DNA of 23,635 nt, from contig CANRLD010000005.1 of assembly GCA_947631375.1 (NCBI GenBank), positions 1-23,635 of the forward strand, given 5' to 3'. The notes below the pieces were generated by a model. The model ran no database searches, was not told where the DNA came from, and was given only the letters and a program-made list of their open reading frames with translations. This DNA is from an uncultured Methylophaga sp. (lineage in GTDB: Bacteria > Pseudomonadota > Gammaproteobacteria > Nitrosococcales > Methylophagaceae). How positions within the stretch are numbered: position 1 is the stretch's first letter; every line of letters starts with the position of its first letter. Below are positions 15,983 to 23,635 of this stretch, one piece after another. Both the position numbers and the translations under genes were made by a program.

Positions 15983-16498
15983 GTGATAGACAAAGATGGC
16001 TTCAGAGCCAATGTGGGGATCATCCTCTGCAACGACCTTAACCAGGTGTTGTGGGCCCAGCGTGCACAGCATGACTCGTGGCAGTTTCCCCAAGGCGGCA
16101 TAAAATTACATGAAACACCTGAGCAGGCAGCTTATCGAGAGTTGATGGAAGAGATTGGCCTGGGGCGTGAACATGTTCAATTACTGGCGATGACACGCGG
16201 CTGGTTGCGTTATCGGCTGCCGAAACGTTATTTACGTTATGGCAACAAACCGCTGTGTATTGGACAAAAGCAGCGCTGGTTTCTGATGCGATTTACCGGC
16301 ACCGCACAAGACGTGAGACTGGATCTGCACGATAAACCGGAATTTGACGATTGGCGCTGGGTGGATTATTGGACACCAGTAGAACAAATAGTCTTTTTCA
16401 AACGCCGGGTTTACGAAAAAGCCCTGCACGAATTTGCCCCGTTACTGTTTCCTGAATACCGAAAACGTGCTGATTGCCGGCGCTCGTCGTCAGGCTAG
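15983..16498 (+). CDS. rppH: RNA pyrophosphohydrolase RppH (Nudix)
   Basis: Removes pyrophosphate or gamma-phosphate from 5' triphosphorylated mRNA and so starts RNase E-dependent decay. The 171 residues match E. coli RppH (176) well. The start is GTG at 15983, giving MIDKDGFRANVGIILCN, the usual RppH opening, with GAGAG 8 nt upstream. The Nudix box is intact at 38-60 (Gly38, Glu44, Arg52, Glu53, Glu56, Glu57, Gly59). WLRYRLPKRYLRY and the QKQRWFL segment are RppH hallmarks. In many gammaproteobacteria ptsP follows; here the next gene is argA on the other strand, whose stop overlaps this one in a CTAG palindrome. Confidence 0.96.
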   Translation: MIDKDGFRANVGIILCNDLNQVLWAQRAQHDSWQFPQGGIKLHETPEQAAYRELMEEIGLGREHVQLLAMTRGWLRYRLPKRYLRYGNKPLCIGQKQRWFLMRFTGTAQDVRLDLHDKPEFDDWRWVDYWTPVEQIVFFKRRVYEKALHEFAPLLFPEYRKRADCRRSSSG

Positions 16499-17790
16499 AT
16501 TAACTGCTTGCGAAAGACGCTGGAATTGCGCTGATAGTTGTATAGTGCCTGTTTTTGCATCGGCAAATCGCTGATGGTCGAAGCTTGAAAGCCAAGCTCA
16601 AGAAACCAGTGGGCTGTCTGCGTGGTTAATACATACAAATTATGCCAGCCGGCCATTTTGGCTTGTTTTTCTAATGCCAGCAGCAATTGCTTGCCCCGAC
16701 CCTGGTGACGGTAATCTTCCGAGACTGCCAGGCAGGCCAGTTCCGCCGCCTGAGTTTCCGGGTACGGGTACAGGGCAGCACATGCCACAATGGTTGCATC
16801 GCGTTCCATCACCGTGAAGTGATGAATCTCCCGCTCCAGTAATTCTCTGGAACGTTTTACCAGCACCCCACTTTGTTCCAGCGGTTGTAATAATTCAAGA
16901 ATCCCGCCGACATCTTCAATTGTGGCACGGCGAATAGTTTCAAATGAGGTTGCGCTGATTAAAGTGCCAGCGCCATCGCGACTGAATAGCTCCTGTAACA
17001 ACGCACCATCAATTGAGCGATCGAGTAAGTGCACCCGTGGTACGCCGGCTGCACAGGCCTCGACAGCCGCAGGTAATGAAGGATGCTGATAGTCTGCAGC
17101 TTGTTTAAGGGTAATTTCACGCGGCAGATTAGTATTGCTTTGACCAATAAAAATCAGTTTGTCGGCTTGCAGGCGAGTAGCCACCGCGGTGGCAATGGCT
17201 TCTGCGGATAAATTAAACACCTCTCCGGTGAGCGAGTAGCCTAATGGCGGGATCAACACCATATTGCCGTTATTGAGTTGCTGTTGAATACCTGCGGTAT
17301 CAATGCGGCGTACTTCGCCAGTATGTCCTAGATCGATACCATCAATAATGCCGGCCGGACGTGCTGTCACCAGATTACCGCTGACACAACGAATATGTGC
17401 ATCCGCCATCGGTGTCTGCGGCAGACCAGACGATAGTTTTGATTCAATTGCGATGCGTAACTCACCCACCACGGCCCGTGCAACTTCAAGACTGGCGCTA
17501 TCGGTGATACGCAAACCGTGATGATATTTCACCGGGATATTGCGCTGCTGACACTGGTTTTCAATTTGTGGCCGGGCACCGAACACCAGCACTAAACGTA
17601 TATCCAGACTGTTGAGGATGGCAAGATCGTGGATCAGGTTGTCGAAGTTATCTGCGGCAATGGTTTCACCATCAAAGGCGATAACAAAAGCTGCTCCACT
17701 ATGTGCGTGAATATATGGCGCAGCGGCGCGAAACCACGATGTTGTAGTGGCAAAATGTGCAGCAGCGGAATTGGGTGTTGTTGAATTCAT
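16495..17790 (-). CDS. argA: N-acetylglutamate synthase ArgA (amino-acid kinase plus GNAT domain)
   Basis: Catalyses acetyl-CoA + L-glutamate to N-acetylglutamate, the first step of arginine biosynthesis. The 431 residues match the bifunctional-looking ArgA layout. An amino-acid-kinase fold (about 20-285) contains FVIAFDGETI and LVLVFGARPQIENQ; in this family it binds arginine for feedback inhibition. A GNAT acetyltransferase domain (about 300-431) has LACLAVSEDYRHQGRGKQLL, with the acetyl-CoA loop at Gln363-Gly366, and HWFLELGF near the end. It is divergent from ilvD and convergent with rppH. I see no clear ArgR box by eye in the 112 nt between the argA and ilvD starts. Shorter single-domain NAGS types are excluded by length. 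Confidence 0.95.
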   Translation of the reverse strand: MNSTTPNSAAAHFATTTSWFRAAAPYIHAHSGAAFVIAFDGETIAADNFDNLIHDLAILNSLDIRLVLVFGARPQIENQCQQRNIPVKYHHGLRITDSASLEVARAVVGELRIAIESKLSSGLPQTPMADAHIRCVSGNLVTARPAGIIDGIDLGHTGEVRRIDTAGIQQQLNNGNMVLIPPLGYSLTGEVFNLSAEAIATAVATRLQADKLIFIGQSNTNLPREITLKQAADYQHPSLPAAVEACAAGVPRVHLLDRSIDGALLQELFSRDGAGTLISATSFETIRRATIEDVGGILELLQPLEQSGVLVKRSRELLEREIHHFTVMERDATIVACAALYPYPETQAAELACLAVSEDYRHQGRGKQLLLALEKQAKMAGWHNLYVLTTQTAHWFLELGFQASTISDLPMQKQALYNYQRNSSVFRKQLI

Positions 17791-17891
17791 AAGTGTCTTT
17801 TTATCGCAGTCTCAGCACGCTTGCCAAGTTGCGTGTAAAATCTGTGGGATAAGCTGGTAGCAAATCTTGAGAACCAGCATCAATTTTAGTC

Positions 17892-17895
17892 GGAG
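17892..17895 (+). promoter_or_regulatory. Ribosome binding site deciding the ilvD start
   Basis: GGAG lies 7 nt before the ATG at 17903. This fixes the ilvD start 12 codons inside the longest open frame, which begins at 17867. Confidence 0.75.
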
Positions 17896-17902
17896 AACCC
17901 TC

Positions 17903-19756
17903 ATGCCTGAATATCGATCAAAAACCTCTACCGCTGGCCGCAATATGGCGGGTGCGCGCGCATTATGGCGAGCGACCGGGATGAAGGACGAAGACTTCAG
18001 CAAACCAATTATAGCGATTGCCAATTCCTTTACGCAGTTTGTACCGGGGCATGTCCATCTCAAGGATTTAGGTCAACTGGTTGCGCGTGAAATCGAACGC
18101 GTTGGCGGCGTCGCGAAAGAGTTTAATACCATCGCGGTAGATGATGGTATCGCCATGGGCCACGGCGGCATGCTTTATAGTTTGCCTTCGCGCGATATTA
18201 TCGCGGATTCGGTTGAGTACATGGTCAACGCACATTGCGCAGACGCCATCGTATGTATTTCCAACTGCGACAAAATCACGCCGGGGATGCTGATGGCAGC
18301 ATTACGGTTGAATATACCGGTCATTTTTGTCTCTGGCGGACCAATGGAAGCCGGTAAAACCAGACTGGCAGGCAAAGACGTCAAGTTGGATCTGGTTGAT
18401 GCCATGGTGCAGGCTGCTGATGATAGCGTCAGTGATGAAGATGTCGCCCAGGTTGAGCGTAGCGCCTGTCCGACTTGTGGTTCCTGCTCCGGTATGTTCA
18501 CTGCCAACTCCATGAACTGCCTGACGGAAGCATTGGGCTTGTCATTACCTGGAAACGGTTCTTTACTGGCAACGCATGTTGACCGGCGTGAATTATTTCT
18601 GGAAGCGGGGCGGCGTATTGTCGATCTGGCCAAGCGTTATTACGAAAATGATGAGCTGGAGGTCTTGCCACGTGCTATTGCCAGTAAGGCCGCTTTTGAA
18701 AATGCTATTGCATTAGATATAGCTATGGGCGGTTCAACTAATACGGTTCTCCATTTGCTGGCGGCAGCGCATGAAGGTGAGGTGGATTTCACTATGGCAG
18801 ATATTGATCGCATGTCACGCAAAATTCCGAATTTATGTAAAGTGGCCCCAGCCACTGACAAATACCATATGGAAGATGTGCATCGTGCTGGCGGCGTAAT
18901 GGGGATTTTATCTGAGTTGGCGGCGGGTGGTTTACTGCATACCGAAGTATCAACAGTGCACAGTAAAACCATGGCGGATGGCTTAGCGCAGTGGGATGTG
19001 GCTCGTAGTGATGACGCGGTGGCGAAGCAACGTTATCTGGCTGGACCTGCTGGTATTCCAACCCAGACGGCTTTCAGTCAGGATTGCCGCTGGCCTTCCC
19101 TGGATTTAGATCGGGAAAATGGCTGTATCCGCAATATTGAACATGCTTACAGTAAAGATGGTGGCTTAGCCGTATTATTTGGCAATCTGGCGGAAGAAGG
19201 TTGCATCGTTAAAACCGCCGGTGTCGATGAGTCGATACTGAAATTTTCTGGTCCTGCACGCATTTTTGAGTCGCAGGATGCCGCTGTCATTGCTATTTTG
19301 ACCGATCAAATCGTTGCGGGTGATGTGGTGTTGATCCGCTACGAAGGACCGAAAGGTGGCCCTGGTATGCAGGAAATGCTCTATCCCACCAGCTACCTGA
19401 AATCCAAAGGTCTTGGGGCGCAATGTGCCTTGCTGACAGATGGTCGTTTCTCTGGCGGTACTTCAGGTCTTTCTATTGGGCATGCTTCACCGGAAGCGGC
19501 TGAGGGAGGCAATATCGGCCTGATTGAGGAAGGCGATATGATTCATATAGATATACCTAACCGTACTATCAATGTTGAGTTAACCGATGAGCAGCTGATG
19601 GCAAGACGCAACGCGATGGAAGCACGCGGTGAACAGGCCTGGAAACCGGTTAATCGGGAACGCAAAGTCAGCCTGGCGTTACAGGCTTATGCGGCGCTTA
19701 CCACCTCAGCGGCCAAAGGCGCGGTACGCGATATCGAGCAGTTAAAACGACGTTGA
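17903..19756 (+). CDS. ilvD: Dihydroxy-acid dehydratase IlvD
   Basis: Iron-sulfur enzyme that dehydrates 2,3-dihydroxy-3-methylvalerate and 2,3-dihydroxyisovalerate in isoleucine and valine synthesis; also needed for leucine and pantothenate. The frame opens at 17867, but the start at 17903 gives MPEYRSKTSTAGRNMAGARA, aligning with E. coli IlvD, and has a good GGAG. The product has 617 residues against 616 in E. coli. The cluster and metal site are intact: Asp80-Asp81, Cys122-Asp123-Lys124 in NCDKITPGM (the Lys is carbamylated in homologues) and CPTCGSC at 189-195. The C-terminal TDGRFSGGTSGLSIGHASPE holds the active-site Ser. It is a single gene, with no ilvG, ilvM, ilvE or ilvA beside it and no visible leader-peptide attenuator. 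An inverted-repeat element follows the stop. Confidence 0.97.
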   Translation: MPEYRSKTSTAGRNMAGARALWRATGMKDEDFSKPIIAIANSFTQFVPGHVHLKDLGQLVAREIERVGGVAKEFNTIAVDDGIAMGHGGMLYSLPSRDIIADSVEYMVNAHCADAIVCISNCDKITPGMLMAALRLNIPVIFVSGGPMEAGKTRLAGKDVKLDLVDAMVQAADDSVSDEDVAQVERSACPTCGSCSGMFTANSMNCLTEALGLSLPGNGSLLATHVDRRELFLEAGRRIVDLAKRYYENDELEVLPRAIASKAAFENAIALDIAMGGSTNTVLHLLAAAHEGEVDFTMADIDRMSRKIPNLCKVAPATDKYHMEDVHRAGGVMGILSELAAGGLLHTEVSTVHSKTMADGLAQWDVARSDDAVAKQRYLAGPAGIPTQTAFSQDCRWPSLDLDRENGCIRNIEHAYSKDGGLAVLFGNLAEEGCIVKTAGVDESILKFSGPARIFESQDAAVIAILTDQIVAGDVVLIRYEGPKGGPGMQEMLYPTSYLKSKGLGAQCALLTDGRFSGGTSGLSIGHASPEAAEGGNIGLIEEGDMIHIDIPNRTINVELTDEQLMARRNAMEARGEQAWKPVNRERKVSLALQAYAALTTSAAKGAVRDIEQLKRR

Positions 19757-19768
19757 AGGGGTAAAAAA

Positions 19769-20030
19769 TAACCACAGAGGCACAGAGGGCACGGAGATTT
19801 AAAAAATATATCCGCAGATTACACAGATTCGCACAGATAAAAGCGACTATTGTTATCTATCTCCCAGCTGGCAAAGCGCTAGCTTAAGTGAACTTTCGGC
19901 TCAGGCGAGCCGCGCTGATTTTGCCCATGAAAAAGAGCAAAATCCACTAATGTTTTTCATCGGCGAAAATCTGCGTAATCTGCGGATAAAACACCATGAT
20001 TCTCAAGCTTTTTCTGTGCCTCTGTGGTTA
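19769..20030 (+). repeat. Nested inverted-repeat element between the ilvD and ABC-exporter stops
   Basis: Outer arms are 18 bp perfect inverted copies (19769-19786 and 20013-20030, TAACCACAGAGGCACAGA). Inner arms are 21 bp with one mismatch (19809-19829 and 19968-19988, core ATCCGCAGATTAC). Within the left half the arms are degenerate tandem units of about 8-9 bp built on CACAGAGG and CAGATT. The centre (19830-19967) encodes no protein I recognise; it has a 6-bp GC-rich hairpin (19897-19912) and an 8-bp hairpin (19917-19924 with 19937-19944). The arms read like a dispersed repeat family that I have met in unrelated bacterial genomes, where it gives spurious ORFs. I saw no target duplication and no transposase. 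It fits almost exactly between two convergent stops and could serve as a two-way terminator. Confidence 0.8.
19897..19912 (+). terminator. Possible hairpin terminator inside the repeat element
   Basis: CGGCTC and GAGCCG form a 6-bp stem with a 4-nt loop about 140 nt after the ilvD stop. Only a short T run (four T, 19919-19922) lies a few bases beyond, so intrinsic termination is uncertain. The larger arms of the repeat could also fold. Confidence 0.25.
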
Positions 20031-20048
20031 ATTATCAGCGCTTTGAGC

Positions 20049-21833
20049 TTAAATCTGTTGAGCATAGAGTTTTTGATAGATGCCTTGTTCCCGGAGCAGG
20101 CTGTCATGATCGCCATCGGCAATGATCTCGCCGCCGTCAAACACCACAATCCGGTCAGCTTGTCGTACTGCACTGAGGCGATGGGCAATAATGATGGTTG
20201 TGCGGTTTTGCAGATAATCTGCTAAAGCGACATGGAGTTGATGCTCTGTATTACTGTCAAGCGCGGAAGTCGCTTCGTCCAGCATCACAACACTGGGATT
20301 CATTAGAACCATACGCGCCACAGCCAAGCGTTGCCGTTGGCCACCGGACAGTTTCACACCAGCACGACCAATCAGCGTATCCAGACCTTTTGGCATGGCT
20401 GCAATCACCTCTTGCAATTGTGCTGTTTTAATAGCCTGCCAGATCGCATCATCAGAGTAATGTTGCCCCAGGGTAATATTTTCCCGCACGCTGTCATTAA
20501 ATAAGGCGGGATGTTGCAGTACCGTGGCCACATGTTCACGCACACCGGCCAGGCCGATTTCACTGACCGGCACGTTGTTGAAATACACCATACCTTTATC
20601 GGCCGGATATAAGCCGAGCAATACATTGACCAGTGTCGATTTGCCAGCGCCACTGGCACCCACCAGCGCGACTTTTTCGCCGGCTTTAATTTCCAGAGAG
20701 ACACCACGCAGCACAGCATGATTTCCGTCATAACTGAAATGCAGATCCTCTATGCGGATACTGCTGGGCTGACCAGCAAGAAAAGGATTGGTTTTCGTGG
20801 GATAAACTACTTCCTGTTTTAATGAGAACAGGCTGTTAAGCCTTGAAACAGCAGCGCTTGCAGCATAAAAGGCATACTGAATATTCAATACTTCCTGCAC
20901 CGGCCCCATCATAAACCACAAGTAGCCAAACACGGCAAACATCTGGCCGATGCTTAAATCGGAAAACACCACCATACCCATACTGACAGCGCGGAATATA
21001 TCAAAGCCAAACAGGAAAATAACAAACGAAATTCGATTGGCAGCATCACTTTTCCATGCATAGTTAATGGAATGGGTGCGAACGCCACGTGCCCGGTTAA
21101 TCACACGCAACAGATAATGTTTTTCCCGGTTGGCGGCACGGATTTGTTGAATGGCATCCAGTGTTTCCGTCAGACTTTGCTGGAAAATCTCTACCGCCGA
21201 GTTTTCATTTTTTTTCAAGGTCTTAACATGCTTGCCGACGCGCATGGTGAAATAGATGACCAGTGGATTCATCAGCAGAATCAACAGCGCCAGTTGCCAG
21301 TGCAGAAACAGCAAAATAATTGCCGTACCGATAATACTCAGGGTGGCGACAATAAACCGGCTGATGGTATTACCAATAAAATTATCGATAACATCAATAT
21401 CAGTGACAAAATGTGACGAAATACCACCACTGCCACGCGTTTCATATTCGCTGATGGCGATCTTGCCCAAACGGTTAACCAGTCTGCGGCGAATACGAAA
21501 GGTAATCCGTTTGGCAATAATCGTGAAATAACGTGATTGCAACACGTTGAGTACCAGTGAGGCGAGTCTCAAGATCAAGGTTAATACCAGCATTGCACTG
21601 ATAAACAACACTGGGCCATGCCAGCTTTCCGGCGTAAAGGACGAAATAAACGCCACGGCAGTACCCGGTTGATCCAGCAATACTTCATCGACCATTATCG
21701 GCAGCAGCAGTGGCACAGGAACAGCACAAATGGTGGCAATGAATGCGATGAGATTGGCTTTTATCAGGTGCTTTTTATAACTCAATGCTTGTTTGAGTAT
21801 GCCTTTAAGCTGATAGCTGGTTTCTGTGCTCAT
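20049..21833 (-). CDS. ABC transporter half-molecule with fused membrane and ATPase domains (MsbA-like exporter)
   Basis: Inner-membrane type IV ABC exporter expected to work as a dimer. The 594 residues comprise a transmembrane domain (about 20-325, six hydrophobic segments, ILRLASLVLNVLQSRYF in the second helix region) and an ATPase domain (about 355-590). The ATPase domain has Walker A GASGAGKST (392-400), a Q-loop in VLQHPALF, the signature LSGGQ (495-499), Walker B VVMLDEAT with catalytic Glu520, and IIAHRLS. All motifs are complete, so a homodimer is plausible. The substrate is not predictable: lipid, peptide or drug exporters share this layout. It is 58 nt downstream of hmuV on the same strand and may be co-transcribed with the haem importer. 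The start is the ATG at 21833 with a weak ribosome site. It is not assigned msbA because it lacks lpxK beside it. Confidence 0.88.
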   Translation of the reverse strand: MSTETSYQLKGILKQALSYKKHLIKANLIAFIATICAVPVPLLLPIMVDEVLLDQPGTAVAFISSFTPESWHGPVLFISAMLVLTLILRLASLVLNVLQSRYFTIIAKRITFRIRRRLVNRLGKIAISEYETRGSGGISSHFVTDIDVIDNFIGNTISRFIVATLSIIGTAIILLFLHWQLALLILLMNPLVIYFTMRVGKHVKTLKKNENSAVEIFQQSLTETLDAIQQIRAANREKHYLLRVINRARGVRTHSINYAWKSDAANRISFVIFLFGFDIFRAVSMGMVVFSDLSIGQMFAVFGYLWFMMGPVQEVLNIQYAFYAASAAVSRLNSLFSLKQEVVYPTKTNPFLAGQPSSIRIEDLHFSYDGNHAVLRGVSLEIKAGEKVALVGASGAGKSTLVNVLLGLYPADKGMVYFNNVPVSEIGLAGVREHVATVLQHPALFNDSVRENITLGQHYSDDAIWQAIKTAQLQEVIAAMPKGLDTLIGRAGVKLSGGQRQRLAVARMVLMNPSVVMLDEATSALDSNTEHQLHVALADYLQNRTTIIIAHRLSAVRQADRIVVFDGGEIIADGDHDSLLREQGIYQKLYAQQI

Positions 21834-21891
21834 GGTGTTTATCGGGTTCAGTTACGGTCAATCGGCAGCAAGTATGGCGGCAAAAATGTTA

Positions 21892-22653
21892 TCAAACTAG
21901 GATCTGCTGGCCACGACTGTTGACCAGTCGCTCTGGCTGGTAGCCCCATACTTTCATTACAGTATCAGGTTGCAGTACCTGCTGTGGTGATCCTTGGGCA
22001 AACAATTGACCCTGATGCAATATCCACACATTATCTGCATAACGACTTGCCTGATTCAGATCATGCAAAATACTGATCACTGCAAAGTTATATTGCTGAC
22101 AGAGCGATTTTATCAAATTCAATAACTGATGCTGCTGCCCAAGATCCTGCGCCGATGTCGGTTCATCAAGTAACAGCAGTGGCTCATCGTCTGCCTGTGA
22201 TAATTGCAATAAGACTCTGGCCAGTTGTACCCGCTGTTTTTCACCGCCCGACAAACTGGTATAAAGCCGATCGGCAAATTGCCAGGTGTCTGTTGCTTCC
22301 ATCCAATGCCTGATTGCATCATCAATTGCCTGCCGGGTTAAGCTGAGTGGCGTGGCGCCGATAGCGACTACTTCCTGCGCTTTAAAGGGAAAGCTCAGCT
22401 GACTGGCCTGTGGCAGCACCCCCAGATGTCTTGCCAGCAGTTGCCGCGGCCAATGGGTGATGTCTTTTTGGTGCAGATGAATACAGCCCTGGGTGGCAGA
22501 CCATTCACCACAAAGCACTTTCAGCAGACTGGATTTACCGGCACCATTGGGGCCTAACACCGCAATAAAGTCGCCCGCTGCGAGACTGGCCTGTGGCAGT
22601 TCCAGGATATGACGCTGGCCTTGAGAAACTGAGAGGCGTTCGATAGTCAGCAC
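21892..22653 (-). CDS. hmuV: Haem-type ABC importer ATPase, HmuV-like
   Basis: ATPase of a FecCD-type importer, most like haemin importers. The 253 residues have Walker A GPNGAGKSS (34-42), a HLGVLPQASQLSFPF stretch (76-90) typical of HmuV, signature LSGGE (134-138), Walker B LLLLDEP with Asp163 and Glu164, and the switch His197 in ILHDLNQASRYAD. The start is GTG at 22653, 2 nt after the hmuU stop, without a strong ribosome site, so translation is probably coupled. Alternatives are an iron-siderophore or cobalamin ATPase, since these families overlap. No haem-binding protein or receptor gene is visible in the window; they would lie upstream beyond 23635. Confidence 0.8.
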   Translation of the reverse strand: MLTIERLSVSQGQRHILELPQASLAAGDFIAVLGPNGAGKSSLLKVLCGEWSATQGCIHLHQKDITHWPRQLLARHLGVLPQASQLSFPFKAQEVVAIGATPLSLTRQAIDDAIRHWMEATDTWQFADRLYTSLSGGEKQRVQLARVLLQLSQADDEPLLLLDEPTSAQDLGQQHQLLNLIKSLCQQYNFAVISILHDLNQASRYADNVWILHQGQLFAQGSPQQVLQPDTVMKVWGYQPERLVNSRGQQILV

Positions 22654-22655
22654 AA

Positions 22656-23635
22656 TTAAAGGGTGCTCAGTCGTTTACGTTGCTGAATTAGCAGAAAAGC
22701 AAAAAACGGCGCACCAATTAATGCCGTGACCAAACCCACGGGCAGTTCCGCCGGTGCCATCATCAATCTTGCGCCGATATCGGCAATCAACAGCAATGCG
22801 GCACCGGCCAGAGCCGATACTGGTAACAATAAACGATGATCAGGTCCCAAAGTCATGCGTACCAGATGGGGCACCACCAGGCTGATAAAGCCGATAATGC
22901 CGGTGGCTGAAACCGCAATGCCAATGCCGATAGCAGTAACGACGATCAACATTAGCTTCAAGCGTTCAATATGGACTCCCAGGTGTCTTGCTTCTGCTTC
23001 GCCTAACAGTAAGGCATTCAATCCCGGCGCCTGAAACTGATAAAAGATCAGCAAACAGACACAGGCAATAGCGGACAGCCAGATAGAAGTCGTGTTGGCA
23101 CCGTTTAATGTTCCCATCCCCCATAAGGTCAGCTCACGCAGTGCCATATCGTTTGCGATATAGGTCATAAAGCCAATAACTGCACCGCTGAAGGCCGCCA
23201 CGGCCACACCGGCCAATAACAAAATCAATACCGATGTGCTGCCATTTTGTGATTGTGCCAGACGATATACCAGCAAGGTGGTAATCAGACCACCGAGAAA
23301 AGCAGCGATGGGTGTGGTGATGGGGATGAGCGTCGCCGGCAACAGCACAATAGCAATTGCGGCACCCAATCCGGCACCGGAAGAGACGCCGATAATACCC
23401 GGATCGGCTAACGGATTTCGAAATAACCCTTGGGTCACCGCACCACATATAGCCAGTAGCGCCCCGACAAAAATTGCCAGCAAGGTTCGTGGCCAGCGTA
23501 ATTCCCAGACAATGGCCTGTTGATAGCTGTCCAGCAGACTTAGCTGACTGGCGAACAGCGCATCGACAATACTGAGCAGGCTATGTTTTACCGGCAGTGT
23601 CATGGGGCCAAGCGTAATCGACAACAACATGCTTA
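22656..23635 (-). CDS. hmuU: Haem-type ABC importer permease, HmuU-like (FecCD family), 5' end cut by window edge
   Basis: Inner-membrane permease that takes substrate from a periplasmic binding protein and works with the adjacent ATPase. From the first ATG in view (23630) there are 324 residues, but the frame is open to the window edge and the first residues (MLLSITLGPMTL) look like the end of transmembrane helix 1. The true start is therefore probably outside. FecCD hallmarks are ELRWPRTLLAIFVGALLAIC, GAVTQGLFRNPLADPGIIGV, LGEAEARHLGV (coupling helix, about residues 210-220) and GIIGFISLVVPHLVRMTLGPDH. The wording of the NPLADPG block favours haem over ferric siderophore permeases. It ends 2 nt before hmuV. 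Confidence 0.85.
   Translation of the reverse strand, partial: SMLLSITLGPMTLPVKHSLLSIVDALFASQLSLLDSYQQAIVWELRWPRTLLAIFVGALLAICGAVTQGLFRNPLADPGIIGVSSGAGLGAAIAIVLLPATLIPITTPIAAFLGGLITTLLVYRLAQSQNGSTSVLILLLAGVAVAAFSGAVIGFMTYIANDMALRELTLWGMGTLNGANTTSIWLSAIACVCLLIFYQFQAPGLNALLLGEAEARHLGVHIERLKLMLIVVTAIGIGIAVSATGIIGFISLVVPHLVRMTLGPDHRLLLPVSALAGAALLLIADIGARLMMAPAELPVGLVTALIGAPFFAFLLIQQRKRLSTL

Noticed and set aside
17810..17826. Promoter for argA made of TTGGCA and GATAAA on the minus strand (near 17800-17826)
   Set aside because: It would start the transcript only a few bases before the ATG, leaving no leader or ribosome site; not strong enough to report.
17867..17902. Upstream ATG adding 12 residues to IlvD
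   Set aside because: The extra residues do not match IlvD homologues, while the ATG at 17903 has a GGAG 7 nt upstream and aligns with the E. coli start.
18175..18633. 152-codon open frame on the minus strand opposite ilvD
   Set aside because: Antisense to the iron-sulfur region of ilvD, which is certainly coding; composition typical of a mirror frame.
19950..20225. 91-codon open frame running from the repeat element into the exporter gene
   Set aside because: Its first part is translated repeat arm and the rest is antisense to the exporter ATPase domain; repeats of this kind are known to give false proteins.
21207..21214. Run of 8 T (A on the coding strand) in the ABC exporter gene
   Set aside because: Encodes a Lys-Lys stretch in a helix and is of ordinary length; unlike the 11-C tract it is not a convincing switch.

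Overview
This window comes from a gammaproteobacterium of moderate GC content. The evidence is the set of gene families: a Pil-Chp twitching chemosensory operon, RppH, a two-domain ArgA, an E. coli-like IlvD, an Slt70-type transglycosylase and a bacterial Cca with an E. coli-like N-terminus. The glutamate-cysteine ligase is of the Acidithiobacillus-like GshA type rather than the E. coli type. That fits sulfur- or methyl-oxidising lineages near Methylophaga and the Thiotrichales, but the genus is a guess.

Positions 1-10860 (all minus strand) look like one long co-directional unit, read pilG-pilH-pilI-pilJ-chpA-chpC-slt-cca. The gaps are only 0-26 nt and several genes overlap. PilG and PilH are response regulators, PilI and ChpC are CheW-like adaptors, PilJ is the receptor and ChpA is a giant CheA-type kinase with several Hpt domains and a C-terminal receiver. 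The system is reduced. PilJ has almost no periplasmic region, and no methyltransferase (pilK) or methylesterase (chpB) gene lies in the cluster. An uninterrupted 11-cytosine tract sits inside the chpA coding sequence, between the phosphotransfer domains and the kinase core. It would behave as an on/off contingency switch if it slips.

Positions 10861-13690 hold gshA (plus strand, divergent from pilG) and, convergent to it, a standalone FIST-domain protein. Positions 13691-17790 hold gatB and a HAD phosphatase (minus), then rppH (plus) and argA (minus). The convergent pairs gshA/FIST and rppH/argA share palindromic stop codons (TTAA and CTAG) and have no intergenic DNA. From 17903 to 19756 lies ilvD (plus).

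Positions 19757-20048 lie between the convergent ilvD and an ABC exporter gene. They are filled by a nested inverted-repeat element whose arms look like an interspersed, non-coding bacterial repeat. The last part (20049-23635, minus) encodes a haem-type importer permease (cut by the window edge), its ATPase, and an MsbA-like exporter half-transporter.

No tRNA, rRNA, CRISPR array, insertion sequence or phage gene was seen. The strongest candidates for something new are the poly-C tract in chpA and the sensor-less PilJ. They suggest a Pil-Chp pathway that takes no direct periplasmic input and may be switched stochastically.
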